In this document: positions 1 through 14,400 of the stretch, one piece after another | Numbering within the stretch: the first letter of the stretch is position 1 | Layout: each line of letters begins with the position of its first letter | Source: Hybos culiciformis | Taxonomy: Eukaryota; Arthropoda; Insecta; Diptera; Hybotidae | Assembly: GCA_964007475.1 (NCBI GenBank) | Contig: OZ023273.1 | Location: 33,354,436-33,418,435 of the forward strand | Direction of reading: 5' to 3' | DNA length: 64,000 nt | Position numbers and translations under genes: made by a program | The notes under the pieces: generated by a model | The model's database searches: none | What the model was told of the DNA's origin: nothing | What the model saw: only the letters and a program-made list of their open reading frames with translations

Positions 1-1720
1 ACTTTATGTATGTTCATAAAATAAAGATATATTTTCATTTAGAATATAGAAATATATGTATAATTATTAACTAAATTAATGTATTCTGTATACTTAATAT
101 CTCTTGAGGCTACAAGATATAAATTAACTTTATCTTCTTCTATTGAAAAATTGAATTGGTGAATGCTTATTTATTAATATTCCGACCTTCTGAACTTTGT
201 TCTATGGACAAATTTTTTTTTATCTGAATAGCTATAAATTGAGAAAGCATAGGTAAATTATTACATTTTTTCTACACGTACATACATATATTTCAATTTG
301 AAAAAGAAGAGAAAAAGTTATGCAGAAAATTCGATGTTACAGAATTATTTTTTATGAATAAAATTTTAAATGCATTTATAACTGCGATTTACATATCTCG
401 AAAGCTATAAATAATTCAGGAAACGTAATCTAACTTTGTTCATAGTTCTAAAAAGTACTTCAAGTAATCTCATTTTTATAATATATCGCACACCACCGAT
501 TTTATTCGGATCACATGTAGGAAGTTCTAGTTTCGGAGCCCGTTTCGGTATATGTCACAATGGAGTTGTACAGAACAACATTTCTTAACCATCGGTCGCA
601 TAAGCACAGTCAGTTAATATTTATAAAAATAATATGTATTTTTGTCATAATGTGGGACAAGAAGTTGGTAATAAAAATTCTATTTCACTAAATGAATCCT
701 CGAAATTTTTTTTTTTATTTATATTCTAATGATAATAATTTACTGCTAGGTTCAAGATTAAGATTAAAAAAGTCTGTATAAATATTTATGTATTTTCATT
801 TTTTTTAAACGATAATAATTTTAAACATGGATAGCATATAAAAATGAAAAAATTTTTTTTTTGTAACGATTGTAAATACATTGTCCGCAATTTGGTAAAA
901 AATGTATTTAAATATTACAATATTTCAATATAAGCAATTTTTTTTATTATAGTTCTGTAATTAAAACGATAATGAAGAAAAAAGATTTTTAGGAGAAAAC
1001 AGGATTCTAAGAGTTATTTAAAGCTTAAAAAATGTTAACAACATTTTTTAAACATGAAAGCATAAAATTCCCAATAAATGTATTAAGTTAAATTTTTAAA
1101 AATCCATACTAAAGCGGTCAGCAATAAAAATATATACCATAATTATAGTATACTACTTTGACCAGATTAAATTTCACATTCCTTTATATTAGTAATTTGA
1201 ATAAATCATTTTCATTATACCTTTTTTTTAAACAGTTTTAATCTAATAAATCACAATTTTCTACTAATTAATAAAAAATGTTAGGAGGAGTAAAAACATA
1301 AGGTGCACCTCAAGTACGTATTAAAAGTGTAGTTCATTATAATTTCAACACAAAATGAAATGAAAAGTATACTTGTGGGGAAGAGAAAAAGAAATATAAT
1401 TATTTTCTCAATTTAGGTTTTCTCATTTCTGTTAATGAAGTAGTTGTTGATTAAACATAAAAGATGAATAAAAAATTATTTCACTAACAAAAATAAAAAC
1501 TATATACCTACTTTGAAAACTATAATTTTATTTCATTACAATTACAAATTTAGTTTTTTATGCTTTTCAATTGTGACTTTAAAGTCTGTGCACTTGATTT
1601 TTGACATATATATGTATAATTTAAATAATTTTATAAATATATTTAAAAGAGACTATAAAATCCCTCAACTAACTTAAAATAAACAAAAAAACTGTTATTA
1701 GTGTTGTTAAAAAAAAAATT
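1..1720. other. AT-rich non-coding stretch
   Basis: Very AT-rich sequence with many A and T runs. I see no open frame of useful length, no splice-flanked coding block and no repeat with clear ends. It could be intergenic or part of a long intron. Confidence 0.5.
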
Positions 1721-1833
1721 CCTGAGGTTGTGAATGAAATGTTTTTTTTAAATTAAACTTTAAAATAATCTAAAACGTCTCTACAATCAAATTTTGGGAC
1801 AAAAAATCCAAACTGGTACCAAGTCCTCTTAAG
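1721..1833 (+). repeat. Partial copy of the 32.5-kb foldback repeat
   Basis: This block matches 32691-32800 almost base for base. Both contain the word GGTTGTGAATGAAATG, then TTTAAAATAATCTAAAAC, then AAACTGGTACCAA and a final CTTAAG. Only the right-arm side is present here; the long inner hairpin found at 32.5 kb is missing. It is therefore a truncated copy of a dispersed repeat. Confidence 0.75.
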
Positions 1834-2938
1834 TGATAATCAAAATCAGTCAATCAATATAATTTATTATTAAACAGTTTTTACTCAAGAATAATTTTGT
1901 TTTGTTTCTGAGATTCACATTAAAATTAGTAAATAAATATATAAACAAATACACCAGACTTATATATTAATATTATAAAAATGCTTTTGTAGCAAAATAA
2001 AATTAAATAAGTTAATTTTTACATTTTTATCAATTATAAACAAACTTCTTAAAGAAGGCAAAAACCCAAAATAGATTTTTTTTTACATAAAAGGAAAAAA
2101 AATCTGCTTAGAAGTTTTCAACATAAATTATTACATTTCATAGTTATGTTGTATAGTTCATGAGATATGCTTATATTTAATTTAAACGATATTATCTTAC
2201 TTTCATTATTAACAAACATAATTTGAGGAAAAATAAAAATTATATGGATAACAAGGAAATCTGTTTTTATTATGTATGTATTTCTCCGTACATTTTTCAA
2301 GATTAAAGAAATATATTCTAAGATTTAAATAGAATAGTAGAATCTTTATTTTAATTTTATAACAATTTATTAGGCTTAAAATATTTTTTTAAATTTTGTT
2401 TCTGAAGTTTTCCCAGATATTATTTATTAAAAAATCTTCAACTTCAAAGCATCGCACATCCTCATACCATCAGTTTTGTCAGCTGTCACAATTATTATTT
2501 TAACCCAATTTGTGTTTATTTGTTTTTATCATCCAATTGTATGGGGCACTGAATTATGACCGCATGAATTATGACCGCTGAAAAAGTTTGTATGGACGGG
2601 CAAAATTCATTTTTAAAATGAATTTTGTCCGCGCAACAAAATGTCTTTTGACCGCGCGGTCAAAATTCATTTTATTTATAAATTGAGTCGCGGTCAAAAT
2701 TCATTTTGAAAATTAATTTTGCCCGCACATTTTCTCGCGGTCAAAATTCATTTTTTTATAAATTGAGTCACGGCCAAAATTCATTTTGAAAATGAATTTT
2801 GTCCGCACATTTTTCCGCGGTCAAAATTAATTTTTTTTAAATTGAGTTGTTGCCGGGAACGCGAGTATTATGCACAAAAGTTATGGAGAAGATACAATTA
2901 ATTTTAAATGACTTATTTTGAAAAATGAAATCAACCCT

Positions 2939-3062
2939 CCGATAAAATATTGTGTTCTAAGCAAAAGGGCAAGGGCGCCAGCCGCAAATCCCACTGAACA
3001 ACCGCTCGCCCGCAGCCCTGCTGCCACGTTCCCCTTTTGCTTAGAACACAATATTTTATCGG
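2939..3062. repeat. Perfect hairpin in the GC-rich core
   Basis: Positions 2939-2968 and 3032-3062 are near-perfect inverted copies containing ATATTGTGTTCTAAGC and its complement. The loop holds the first copy of the GC-rich unit (GCCGCAAATCCCACTGA, then CCCGCAGCCCTGCTG). Confidence 0.85.
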
Positions 3063-3210
3063 AATATATTGTGAGGTACACAAGGGGAAGGGGCTGCAGC
3101 AGGGCGGCGGGCGGGCGGTTGTTCAGTGGGATTTGCGGCGCCAGCCGCAAATCCCACTGACCAACCTCCCGCCCGCCGCCCTGCTTCACCCCCTTCCCCT
3201 TGTGTCTACC
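2975..3210. repeat. Three alternating inverted GC-rich units
   Basis: One unit occurs three times. Copy 1 (2975-3027) is plus, copy 2 (about 3074-3142) is minus and copy 3 (3138-3210) is plus. Shared words are GCCGCAAATCCCACTGA, CCCGCCCGC and CCCCTTCCCCTTGTGT. Copies 2 and 3 meet at GGCGCC, giving an almost loop-less palindrome. The open frames across this block come from the repeats and are not evidence of a gene. Confidence 0.85.
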
Positions 3211-3686
3211 CCACAAATATTTTATCTTTTTTACTCACATACGATAAATAGTGTCGTTTTAAAAATGATTTTAGGCCTTTTCCAAAAGGATGCCGTACAA
3301 AATGTATGAAAAAGCTGTTTTTATTTTCAATATTTGTTAAGTAATATTTTTGATGAAACCATTTCTGCATAATACAGCCGCAAATATTGTCGCGGTCAAA
3401 ATTCATTTTTTTTCTAAATAGAGTCGCGGCCAAAATTCATTTTGAAAATGAATTTTGTCCGCACATTTTGGCGCGGTCAAAATTCATTTTTTTACTAAAT
3501 TGAGTTGCGGCCAAAATTCATTTTAAAAATGAATTTTGTCCGCACATTTTGTAGAGGTCAAAATTCATTTGTTTTCTAAATTGAGGCGCGGTCAAAATTC
3601 ATTTTGAAAATGAATTTTGACCGCCAGTCGCGGTCATAATTCATGCGGTCAAAATTCATGGAGCCGTTTTTATCTTCCAATTGTAT

Positions 3687-6600
3687 TATGGTTCATTTCA
3701 AACTCTTTACTGTACTTTTTTTTTACGATTTCCACATAATACATATATATTCATTATTATTGAAAATGAAGGTATTAACTCTTTTTTATGGATATTTTTC
3801 AAAAAAAAAATAATAATAATTAAAAAGTCAAATTATTTAAAAAAGAAATAAAAGCCATTAAAATTTTATATTTAATTTAAATTGAAAAGCCTTTTTGTTA
3901 CTCTCATGTTTAACTTTATGTGCTATGTAGTGTATATTGTATACCCTCATAATTTTAAATAATTATTCAGAATTATTAATACCCATGTTACTCAGTAAAT
4001 TTTATTATTATTAAAAAAATATATAAATGTATATATGTATATAAAAATATTTTGTAGAAATTCTGACAAAAAAGACTGTAAAAGCATAAATAAAAATAAA
4101 TAATTTGAATACCGATATATTATGTATACGTATAATGTTATTTATAAAAAAATTTATATACCTATATGTATATATATGAATCACATATTAATGTATGAAA
4201 TTGTCTTCTGGCAAAGAACTTTCTGTTTTAATATTAATTTTTTCAACAAAATAACAAAAAAAAAATTGTTTTTATTACATAAATAAAGACAATAAATTTA
4301 AATATGAATAATTTATTAATGCTCTTTAAAAGAACAAAAAAAAAAATTTTTTTAAAATAACAAAAATTATTAATGTACATAAACATAAACAATTGTCAAT
4401 TATGTCGTTTAATAAGCAAATATATGTCAGCATTAGATTAAAAGATAAGAAAAAAAAAAAAGAAAAGAAAACTTATTTTTTTAGAAAAATTAAAGTTTAG
4501 GTAAATATAAATTTTCGGTTGTAAAATTAAAAATATTAAACTATATGAAGTAAGACAAACAAATAAATAATAAAAAGCTGGAAAAATACTTTTAATTTAA
4601 ATAATATTAATGAGAAAAATTATAACCTTCTTCAATGTTCAAGTAAAAAATTTGTCTCATAGTATACTAGGACAATTATTCTCAAATTAGTTAGGGTAAT
4701 TCATTTAAGATTTTATGGTTATATCGGCAATTATATTAATGATATAAAAAGTACATGTATGAGCAATATTAAAATGAAATAAAAACCTTAAACGATAAAA
4801 TATACATTTCATGCATTTTATTGAAATTTAAATTTTTTTTCTTGTTTTAATATATCAATTAAATACATTTTACGTGAATGAAAAGAATCAGTAATTTCGA
4901 GTTTTATAAAATCAATTTATTTGAAATATTTTTTTGAGATACAATGAGGATAATATGTGATTCTATGTTCAGGACATGGATGTAGTATATAATATTAATT
5001 TTTTTCTGTATTGATAAATTAATTTATCAAAAAAATATTTGTATACACATTTTATAATAATTTTTCAACATATACATACATTTTTGTTAATTAAAAATAT
5101 TTTCAAACACAAAAACTTTTATGCGGTGATATTTATCTCTAGAAATGTTTTTGTTTTTATGTATAAGCTATCTGATACTTCAGTTTCCAAAATTGCATTT
5201 CCATTCAAAAAAATGATATAATATTTTATATTTATAATGACTATAATGAGCCTTCAATTCAATTTGAATGCATAAAAAATTTATACCAAAATTATTTACA
5301 TAATATTATTTTATTTTTTAAATAATATCATAATAATATTTGATTTGAATTTCAAATAAAAAAAAAAGTAATCATAAATTCTTATGTTAAAAAAAAAACA
5401 GATTTTAGAGGTAAATTTTAAATTTCACTCTTTATAGAAAATGAAAACACATTAAATATTTAATCATATTTTTAAAATTTATAGAAATTTTACATAATCA
5501 TGTATCTTACAAAAAAAAATAAATGTTTACCCTGAATCTTCTTTGTATCTTCTATGTCTCTTAAAGTTAGAATAAAAGTTTTTATAAAGCATATAATTTA
5601 TTATTTTTGAAATATAGGTCAATTAAAAAGTTTTATTTCAACATCAAACAGTTTTCCATGTCACTTGAAAATTAAAAGAAATCATTTCATATAATAAAAA
5701 AATTATATTTTCTTCTATTAAAAAAAAACAAAAAAAAAAAGATATAAAGGTAATATATTTACATTCTTACATAAAAAGTATTTTCGAACTGCCTAAAGTT
5801 ATTTAGATTTTATTTTTTCTTCTTTGTGTCTTTATTTATTTAAAGTGTATACATAGAGTTAGGTATAGGTATATTTTTATTTTTTTTGGTAACCAAAAAA
5901 TTTTATGAAATCTTAAAAGAGCCTTAAGCAAAATGTATAAATAAAAATAAGAGGAAAAAAGGATAAATTTACGGGTATCTTAAGAAAGACTCATTAAAAT
6001 AATAATTTTTCTTAAATGAAAATAATATCACTTGTATATATTTAATAAGTTAAAAAACTTTAATTTTACTTTTTTTTTTTTGAAGAATTTAAGGACAAAA
6101 TATTTAAAAAAGGATGAATATTTTCCTTACATTGAGCTGTATTGGAAAATATTACTTGAATTTTGGTTACACTGTTACACATTAAAAGAACGACACTTTA
6201 AGGATTATATATCATAATATTAATAGGCATTCGACCGTATGTATCTATCTATGTATCAATCAGTAAGTTAAGACATCTACTGGAGTTAAAATAAAATATA
6301 AAGTATAAAGACACCTTTGGAATTTACATATTTTTTTTACATATTTGCCGGATAAAAAAAAATCAATGAAAAAAACATTGTAAAATTCAAAAAAAGCATT
6401 GCAAACTACGGTAAATTTGTTGGAAAATAAAATTAAAAAATGTATTTCAAAAATTTAAATTATTTAACTTCCGTGAATATCTCACTGGTTTCGACTAGTT
6501 TTTTATAATTTATGAACTGGAAAAATTATAATAATCAGTTTAGAACAGGATAACAAATCAACTATTTCACTATTTCAGTAGACTTAAAATAAACGGCAAA

Positions 6601-7663
6601 ACGGAGTATTATATCTTGGAATGAATGCTATCGAATATAACACGAATATATAAAATATAATAATTTTCCTTAATTAGGCATATAAATTATACTAATGAGC
6701 ATAGTAAATTGATGTTAATAAACAATTTTTGCTTTCTGACTTATAGTTACATACAAGACTGGTTGTGATTTAAAATAATGTGATTAATGTCACTGTTTCT
6801 TAATTTTTGTTTATTATTTTCCTGTTCCAAAATGCGAAATTGATTTAAAGTGTGGTGTGCCAATTTATTTATTTTTGATTACTAACAGATGCATGTTGTC
6901 TATTTGCTGTTTTTCTACCACTTATATTTAGTTCCATTTCATTTTGGTAAACATAACAAATGGTTTGATTTTCATCCCATAATTACATTTGTATAATTAT
7001 TTCTTGAATTTTATTTTAGTTAAAAAAAAATAAAAATTAACGAAAATTTTATTAAATTCAAATCTAAAGAAAATATTTTATGAAAATATATCATAACACG
7101 TAAATGTATAAATGTAAATTGATCTGCCTCAGAATATTTTGATAAACACGAAACTAATTAAAAATCTGAACAATTTAATTAAAACATCATTTTTCTATAA
7201 TAATGGGTTCGTGAAACAAATTAACTTACACGTAGTTATTTATAACATTTATTTTCTTTTTATTAAATGACTGAGCTTATTAACATAAACACTATGCCGG
7301 TGCTAATTTTTTATGTATTTATTTTTGTATATATGAAATGTTTTTTTTATATGATTTTTAAATAAAAGAAATTTTAACCTAAAACTTTCATTATTTTTTA
7401 ACATGAACGTTACAAATTCGTAAATAAGAATTAACCCTACTAATCCGTGTAATGAGCATTTTTTACATTTTAGAAGGGAAGAAAATATTAAAAGTTAATG
7501 AAATTTAAAAGAAATATAATTTAGAAACTGTAGATAAATCAATTTTGGGTTAAAAAAGACTAAAAACATAATAGGAGAATAAGAAATATATTTCCTAAAT
7601 TAAATGTAAGAATTCATTTTTTTCTCATTCATTTTAAGGATATATTCAATTTTATAACAAATC
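3687..7663. other. AT-rich non-coding stretch
   Basis: Long homopolymer-rich AT sequence with short (TA)n, ATGTATAT and AAATAAATA tracts. I found no coding exon, no RNA gene and no repeat with clear ends. Confidence 0.5.
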
Positions 7664-7671
7664 CAAGTGAA

Positions 7672-8462
7672 CATATGCACCCGGAGGAGGGGGCAAGGGG
7701 GGGCGTTGGCCCCCCCCTGGCTTTGATGAAGAAAATAAAACTTAATCAACGATGAGACCTAAACACTAAACTCGTACAAATTAGAAACCCGATTTTAATT
7801 TAAATAATATTAGAATGTTTGTCATTTTTCAAACAAAAAAAAAACTTATTATCTCGCACAATAACTTTTTTATAAGAAGAAAATCATCGTTCAGTTACAA
7901 TAAAAAAATAACTGTTCAGTTACAAAAAAATAAAGCAATTGCATTTCTTAATATTTATGGTATAGAAATATCTATGGTGTATAAATATAAAAGATTATTT
8001 TTTTAACTTTTACGCCGGAGAAGTTCAATTTACGTGTTTGAGTATAATACACCTCATAAAGTTTCATATAATGTGTCTTTTTTATGTCGCATACGTGCAT
8101 GAACTATGTCTAAAATATCTTCGTTGGTTTTGTTTTTCTTCTAATTGGCGAGTTACTGAAAGTTTTGGAACGATTCGGAAGACGGAAGGTATCTGGTTTT
8201 TTTTTCTTTATATATGTATTAAATATTATTTATTTTTTATTTGTTTTTTATTATCTAATCCAGCAAGTGAATTCGTTTATTAAAAATGTTAATTTATGTT
8301 TGTTATTTTTTACTTTTAAAAAGAAAAGATTCATATAAGATACATGTAACTTAATTCTCAACACATTTTTTTTATTTTCATCGTTGAAGAAAAACATATT
8401 TATAAGCTTTTTAAAAAAAATTTCTTGCCCCCCCCCTAGAAAAAATCCTGCGGGCGCCTATG
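7672..8462. mobile_element. hAT-like non-autonomous element
   Basis: The 8-bp sequence CAAGTGAA occurs directly outside both ends (7664-7671 and 8463-8470), the target duplication size of the hAT superfamily. The ends form imperfect inverted repeats: CATATGCACCCGGAGGA on the left and, read on the other strand, CATAGGCGCCCGCAGGAT on the right. Each is followed inward by a G-rich or C-rich tract. The 63- and 81-codon frames inside match no transposase I recognise, so I treat this as a MITE-like derivative. Confidence 0.75.
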
Positions 8463-8470
8463 CAAGTGAA

Positions 8471-11400
8471 TACGTTTAATTTTATAGAATCTGAACAGCA
8501 GTAGTTTTGTGTGGATTATAAACAACTTTTAACTACAGACTTATGTAAATTTTATTTTGTTATATCCTTAATTATTTTTGAATAAAAACTTTAAGAATTA
8601 AGTATCTAATTTTTTTTATATCTATCCAGTGCTTACCGTATCTTATTTTCCTATTTTTAAAAAAACTGAAATTATAAAATTTGAATACTCTTGACAAATT
8701 TCACTATATACGGAAAAGCAATACATGAAAAACGAGTTTATTACGAAACATCACTATTTTGTTTGTTTACAATTTATTCGTTCCATATTCATTATTATCA
8801 TCAAGTAAAATAAATAGGTTTTTCAAATTAAAAGAAATTAATATGCTAATCAGTTTAGGTATTCATCCCATTGGAGCTTTAAACGATAATTATTTGACTA
8901 TATAATATATACAATATTAGACATGTAGGAACAATAGTTTTTTGTGTTTTTTAGTTTTTTATATTAAGTTTGAGGATGAAATTAATTTATGTATGTATAT
9001 TGTGTATATAATTTATAAAACATAATAATATCTAATTATTATAATTTTTATTACTTTAAATTTAATCTTAATGCCTATTACGTTATTATTAAATAAAACA
9101 TAATTACGGACAAATAGTTTATTAGTTCTTATAATATTTTTAAATTTTAATTTTTATATTTTATATTTTTTTGTAAATTACGTTTCTGTGTCACGACTTA
9201 ACGATTACAAGCTTAATATATTGATTATACACATCCTACATCCTAAATAGCTACATAATGAAACAAGTTATACTATTGTGATTTACATAATTATAGCGGT
9301 TATAGAAATATAAAAAAAAAATCAGAAATTATTTCAAATTGAAATGTTGAAAACGGGCTCCATCCTTCATTTATGAGGTATTGTTCTTTGTTGAATTTTC
9401 TAGCCAGCACAGCTTTAATTTTTTCCTTATTTACAATTTCTTAATTCAAAATAAATTCAACTTTTATAAAATAGTCAAAAATTTATTATATAAGTATTTT
9501 AAAACAGTCAGTAGAATAACTTCATTTTTCCATTAGAGCTTTTAAACACTTTCATTAGGAACATTATATTACATAGAATAGTGAAAAACGTGAAATAAGA
9601 TATAAATGATTTAAAAAAGTTAGAAAAAAAAAATAAAAACAAAACATTAGATGAAATAAAATCACAATGACAAATTAAATCAATCACTGAATGTACTTGA
9701 CCATGCAATTACAATTATCTCTCAAGGAAGACCATGTGTAGAATATAAAATGTTTATTTACACAATTGAGATTCATGGAATGGCAAACAAAAAAAAAAAA
9801 CAAAAAAAAATAAAACTTCGAAAGAACGTTATGACTTTATACTATTATTTTGTAATAAAAATTTATTACACTCACTGACTGTTTGAATAAATGGTCAGTG
9901 TCTGTCTTTTTATTTATTTTCAAAAGTGAGATCTACACATTTTTTTTTTTAGCTTTAATATAATGATGGCCATTGTCTCTATCAGAGTGAGTTTTTATCG
10001 AAAATCCCATTTATAAAATGCTTTTAAAGTTTTTTTTTACTATATATTCTGTCAATCAATTTGTAGATTGTTTTGCTTAAATAGGGTTCTCTGTAGTAGC
10101 CTCCACATAATAAGGGTTTGATTTGTTTTATTTTTTATAATACATGCATTTAATCTCTAATTATTAAAAACAACTTGTAAGTTAACAAAATATGTTTAAT
10201 TGTTTATTTTATTTGAAGTTGAATTAATTTTCGATACACCGTCGATTAATTTTGAAAAGTTATAAATTTTTTTGGTATTTGTAATTTCAGTTTTTGCATT
10301 CAGGTACAATGAGTTGAGAATTGGCCAAAAAGAAAATTTCGAATCATAATATCGATGTGAATGTGACTATGTGCGTCTTTCAGTTCAGATTTCGTTCAGT
10401 TATTTTGGCATTCGGCAGATGGGAAGCTGAAAAGTAGTATAAAATAAAAACAAACATATTAATCATAAATAATAGATGCATGATGTATAATGTTAAAATA
10501 ATACACGTCATTTACAAAATTCTATTTAAAAAAAGAATATTCCAAAAAAAAATTTATGAAAATATAAGTTTTTCTATGCCTCCTTCATTGCAGCTTTGAT
10601 GAAAAATTAATATAATGTACGTATACTTCCATCTCGTTATACAAAGATAATAATTTAAATTGATCGTAACTAATTTAATTTATTTATTTATTATGTTTAA
10701 TTTATTATGTTTTTAGCTATCACAAGATTATCAATTATCTAAAAGTCATTTTATCATTTTGAATAGTTGGTAGGTATTGTTTAAGCTTTAAAAATTATCA
10801 CTACTTGAAAATTAAAAAAAATAATTTTTAAAGAATAAACTTTAATAAAATTTATTCACATAAAAAAATAATATTTTAATTTTATGTTTTTAGGGATTTC
10901 CAGCGGTGAAGAAATCACTAAAAACTTCAAATTAAAATTAAAACATACACCAGCAAAAATAAAATACATTATCAAAAAAATTATATAAATGTTTAAACCA
11001 TAGATTTCAGTAGGAAGATTTCAATTGACTGCTGAACTTAATTTGAAGTCAATAAGTTGTATAGTATATATTATATATAGAAGAAATAAATAATTCTTAA
11101 AGCGATAAAAAAAAATGAAAAACGAATAAATTTAAGTAATTTTCGCTTGTAAGTAATTCCTTTCGATTAACTCGGTTACATGTTATGTAAACAAAAAAAA
11201 CACAATAAATGATAACAATTAATATTCTAATTTGACATTATATTATTATATTATGTATTATTATTATTGTTGTTGGAAAATTGAAAAAAAAAATTCTAAT
11301 TTAGCATAATTTTGGTTCTAAAGTTTTAAAAAAGAATAAGTTATTTTTTGTTTTTGTTTTTCCCCAAAAAATATTTTAATTAAGAACTTTTTGAAACTCA

Positions 11401-14400
11401 CTATATCAGTGGCTTTTTTGTTATTCATTCAAAAATAATAATAATAATTTTTTTTTTATCACGTTCTGGTTCCTAATTTTCAACAAAAATTTATAGCAAA
11501 AATTTTATTATTTTTTATAGAGTGTTGTAAAAAAAAAATAAAATAACATTGGAACTAAAAAACAATGCGGTAAAAAGTTTTTGATTGGTGAAAAAAATTT
11601 TAGGTTTTTGTTCGGAAAATTTATTTTCCTATTTTAATTTAAAAAGAAAAAAAAAAAAATTAATTTTTTGCAACACATAAATATATAGGATGAATATTTT
11701 TTAGGATAAGTTATTGCGGGAATATGTTTTTTTCAAAATTTTAACTCGGTTATTCATAAATTTTAATTCTATTTCATTTTGACGCATTGAATTAAACCAA
11801 GACAAAATAACATATATATAATAACATATATATATATACCTTGAGAAGTAGAATATTTACTTAGAGAAATATGGGATTATTGGAAATTGTGAATATTATT
11901 GGTTTTTTCGTTTTGAAAATTTGTGATTAATTGTTTTCAAAATAAATATTTTATATTTTAACTTCTCTGGTTCTCGGAAATATCATTCCATTTCTTATAC
12001 TGTCGTTTTTTCTTAATTGTAGTTAATATCAGATTATTTTTGTAATTGTTTTATAGAATAGAAAATTATTTTATAGAACGCCATTCTATGCCATACATAA
12101 AAAACAACAATGTTGTGTTACGAAAATATTTACCCAAGAAAATTTCATAAAAATTTTTCAACAAAATGTTTAACAACTAAAAAGCATAATATCAATAAAA
12201 AAAATATACTCTGCACTATAAAAATTATTTTTAATTTGAAATAATATTATATGAGAAATGAATTTAAAATTTTTCGTTTATTAATAAGAAAAATGTTCTC
12301 AATTCGTCCAATGAAATAATAATATATGATTTTTTTTTTTGTTTACATAAAATTATTGTATTGCAGAGTTAATTTTCTTTAAACTGAGCCCCTTTTCTTT
12401 CGAGTTAACGACTTTAAAGTTTATTTATGTAAATTTAAAAGCACACATATGAATAAAATAATTCCTCTGGCTTTTTGTTTTTTACTTCTATAAATGTAAT
12501 TACCATAAACGGATTTTATATTTCTGCCTATTTAATTTTCTATTTTTTTTTTTTTTTTGTAACATTTTTATTAAATAGGCGAAATATAAATTACTAAGCA
12601 TGAAGCTAAGCACAAAAGAAAAATTAAAAAACTTTTTTTTTTGTTTTTAGCTTTTTTAATATTCGCAAATTACATGTAAGAAGTAGGAAATATTACTTAA
12701 CGTTATAGATAGAAGGAAAAAATAATGAAGAATAAGATTGTTTATAAGATATTAAATTAAAAAAAAAAAAAAAATAAACAAAAAACATTTCGGAAAAATT
12801 ATGGAAAATTTTTAAACATTATTCTAGGAATCAGCAATAATAAAGTTTACATTCTAATTATTATGAAGTAAAAAATTAGTGAAATATTTTAATTTAAATC
12901 ATTGATTAAGAATACACAAACATAGTGAACTTCATATAAATATTTAGATATTGAAAAAATGATACGACAAATGAATGCAAACCATAAAAATGTTTGCTAT
13001 TTTCTTTTAATATGCAAATTAACTAAAAAAATATGTAAAGAGATTTGTACACTTATGTTTTATATACTATAGAAATCCCTTATCTATAATCAAAATTGTA
13101 TTGACATTATTATAGTTGAACAGTAAATGTCAGTGAAATGTCCATTCTGTCTAACACCTGACCTGATTGATATACAAAAATTTGTCTTAATTTTCATAAT
13201 GTGTGAAAAGAAAATTTCTTTTTTTATCAAGAAAGAAGATAAAAAGGAAAAAAAAAATTTTCCATACGCCTGCTTGCTTTTCATGAAAATATCTTTTTAA
13301 AAAAAAGTAAATTGAATATTATTTTCTTCTTTTTTTTTTTTTAACTAACATGAAATTATACCCAATTTTTGTATTAAAAATTCCATCACCTGTATTTTAT
13401 TAGTCCTTTAAATTTTAATTTAATGGTAAATGTATAATTTTTTGTTCATTCAAAAAATTATGTGGAATTTAAATTAAAATAAGGTAAAATTAGAGAAATA
13501 AGGGCTATTAGAACAAAAAAGTTCATGTTATTTAAAAAATCTGTCAATTTTTTAATATAATAATTTAATTTTTCTTTATTAACAATAAAATTAATTAAAT
13601 ATAGAAAAAACTTTTATTTAGGCAAATGATGTATGTGTTATATATTATACGTATTTTTAGTAAAGACCCTTTATACATACATTATACCTGAACGAAAATA
13701 GAAATTGAATATTTATAATTAATTTAAGATTAGCACTTGTTTGTATCAAAATTATAATATACCAAATGCGATGTAGTATTTTATTTCTAAATAATAATAT
13801 ATTTTTCATTTGAAACAAATAACCAATTTACCAAATAAGGACATACATATCTTATTCTAAGTATTATTCTAATTACAAAGATATTTAAATTTATAATCTT
13901 TTAATAAAACTATATGAAAAAAAACTCTACTTACATTCCATATAATGTCTTACCATTCAAATTTATATATTTTTTAATATTACTTAAAGCCCCCATTTAC
14001 ATTAAAAATGCTTGCTTGTTACCAAAAATAAATAATCCTAATACTTATGAAATTTCCTTTAAATAAAAATTCTTTCTTTAAAACACTTTATTACAAAATA
14101 ATTGAATTTTTATTTTTTTATTAGATAATAAACCATCATATTTTTTTTTTCTTTTAGACGTATACGCACATAATATTCAACCTTAATATTATGTTAAATT
14201 TAAATACATAAAGAAAATAAGATGAAGAATAAGAAGAAGAAAAAAAATATGTTACTTTGCAAAAACCTATAAAATAATTTGTTTTCTAGAAATATAAAAA
14301 AACCATTCAACCTTTTCTGAATATTCGAATAACAAAATTCTACGCTCCATTTACTATTAGATATATGTAATGCATATGTAAAATATACATACCTATACAC

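Larger units (their letters stand above)
2543..3666. mobile_element. 1.1-kb foldback element with modular arms
   Basis: Both arms are built from repeated words of the type GCGGTCAAAATTCATTTT and its complement, arranged as imperfect units of about 80 bp (roughly 2650-2850 and 3385-3650). The left end reads GGGGCACTGAATTATGACCG, and the right end, read on the other strand, carries the same ATGAATTATGACCGC block. The core (2939-3229) is strikingly GC-rich. A 20-bp direct repeat with one mismatch, TTTTTATCNTCCAATTGTAT, flanks the element at 2523-2542 and 3667-3686. No transposase frame is present, so this is a non-autonomous foldback element. Confidence 0.8.

Noticed and set aside
2881..3309. 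Overlapping frames of 80 to 111 codons in the GC-rich core
   Set aside because: They appear in several frames on both strands because the block is an inverted repeat; the peptides repeat themselves and show no domain.
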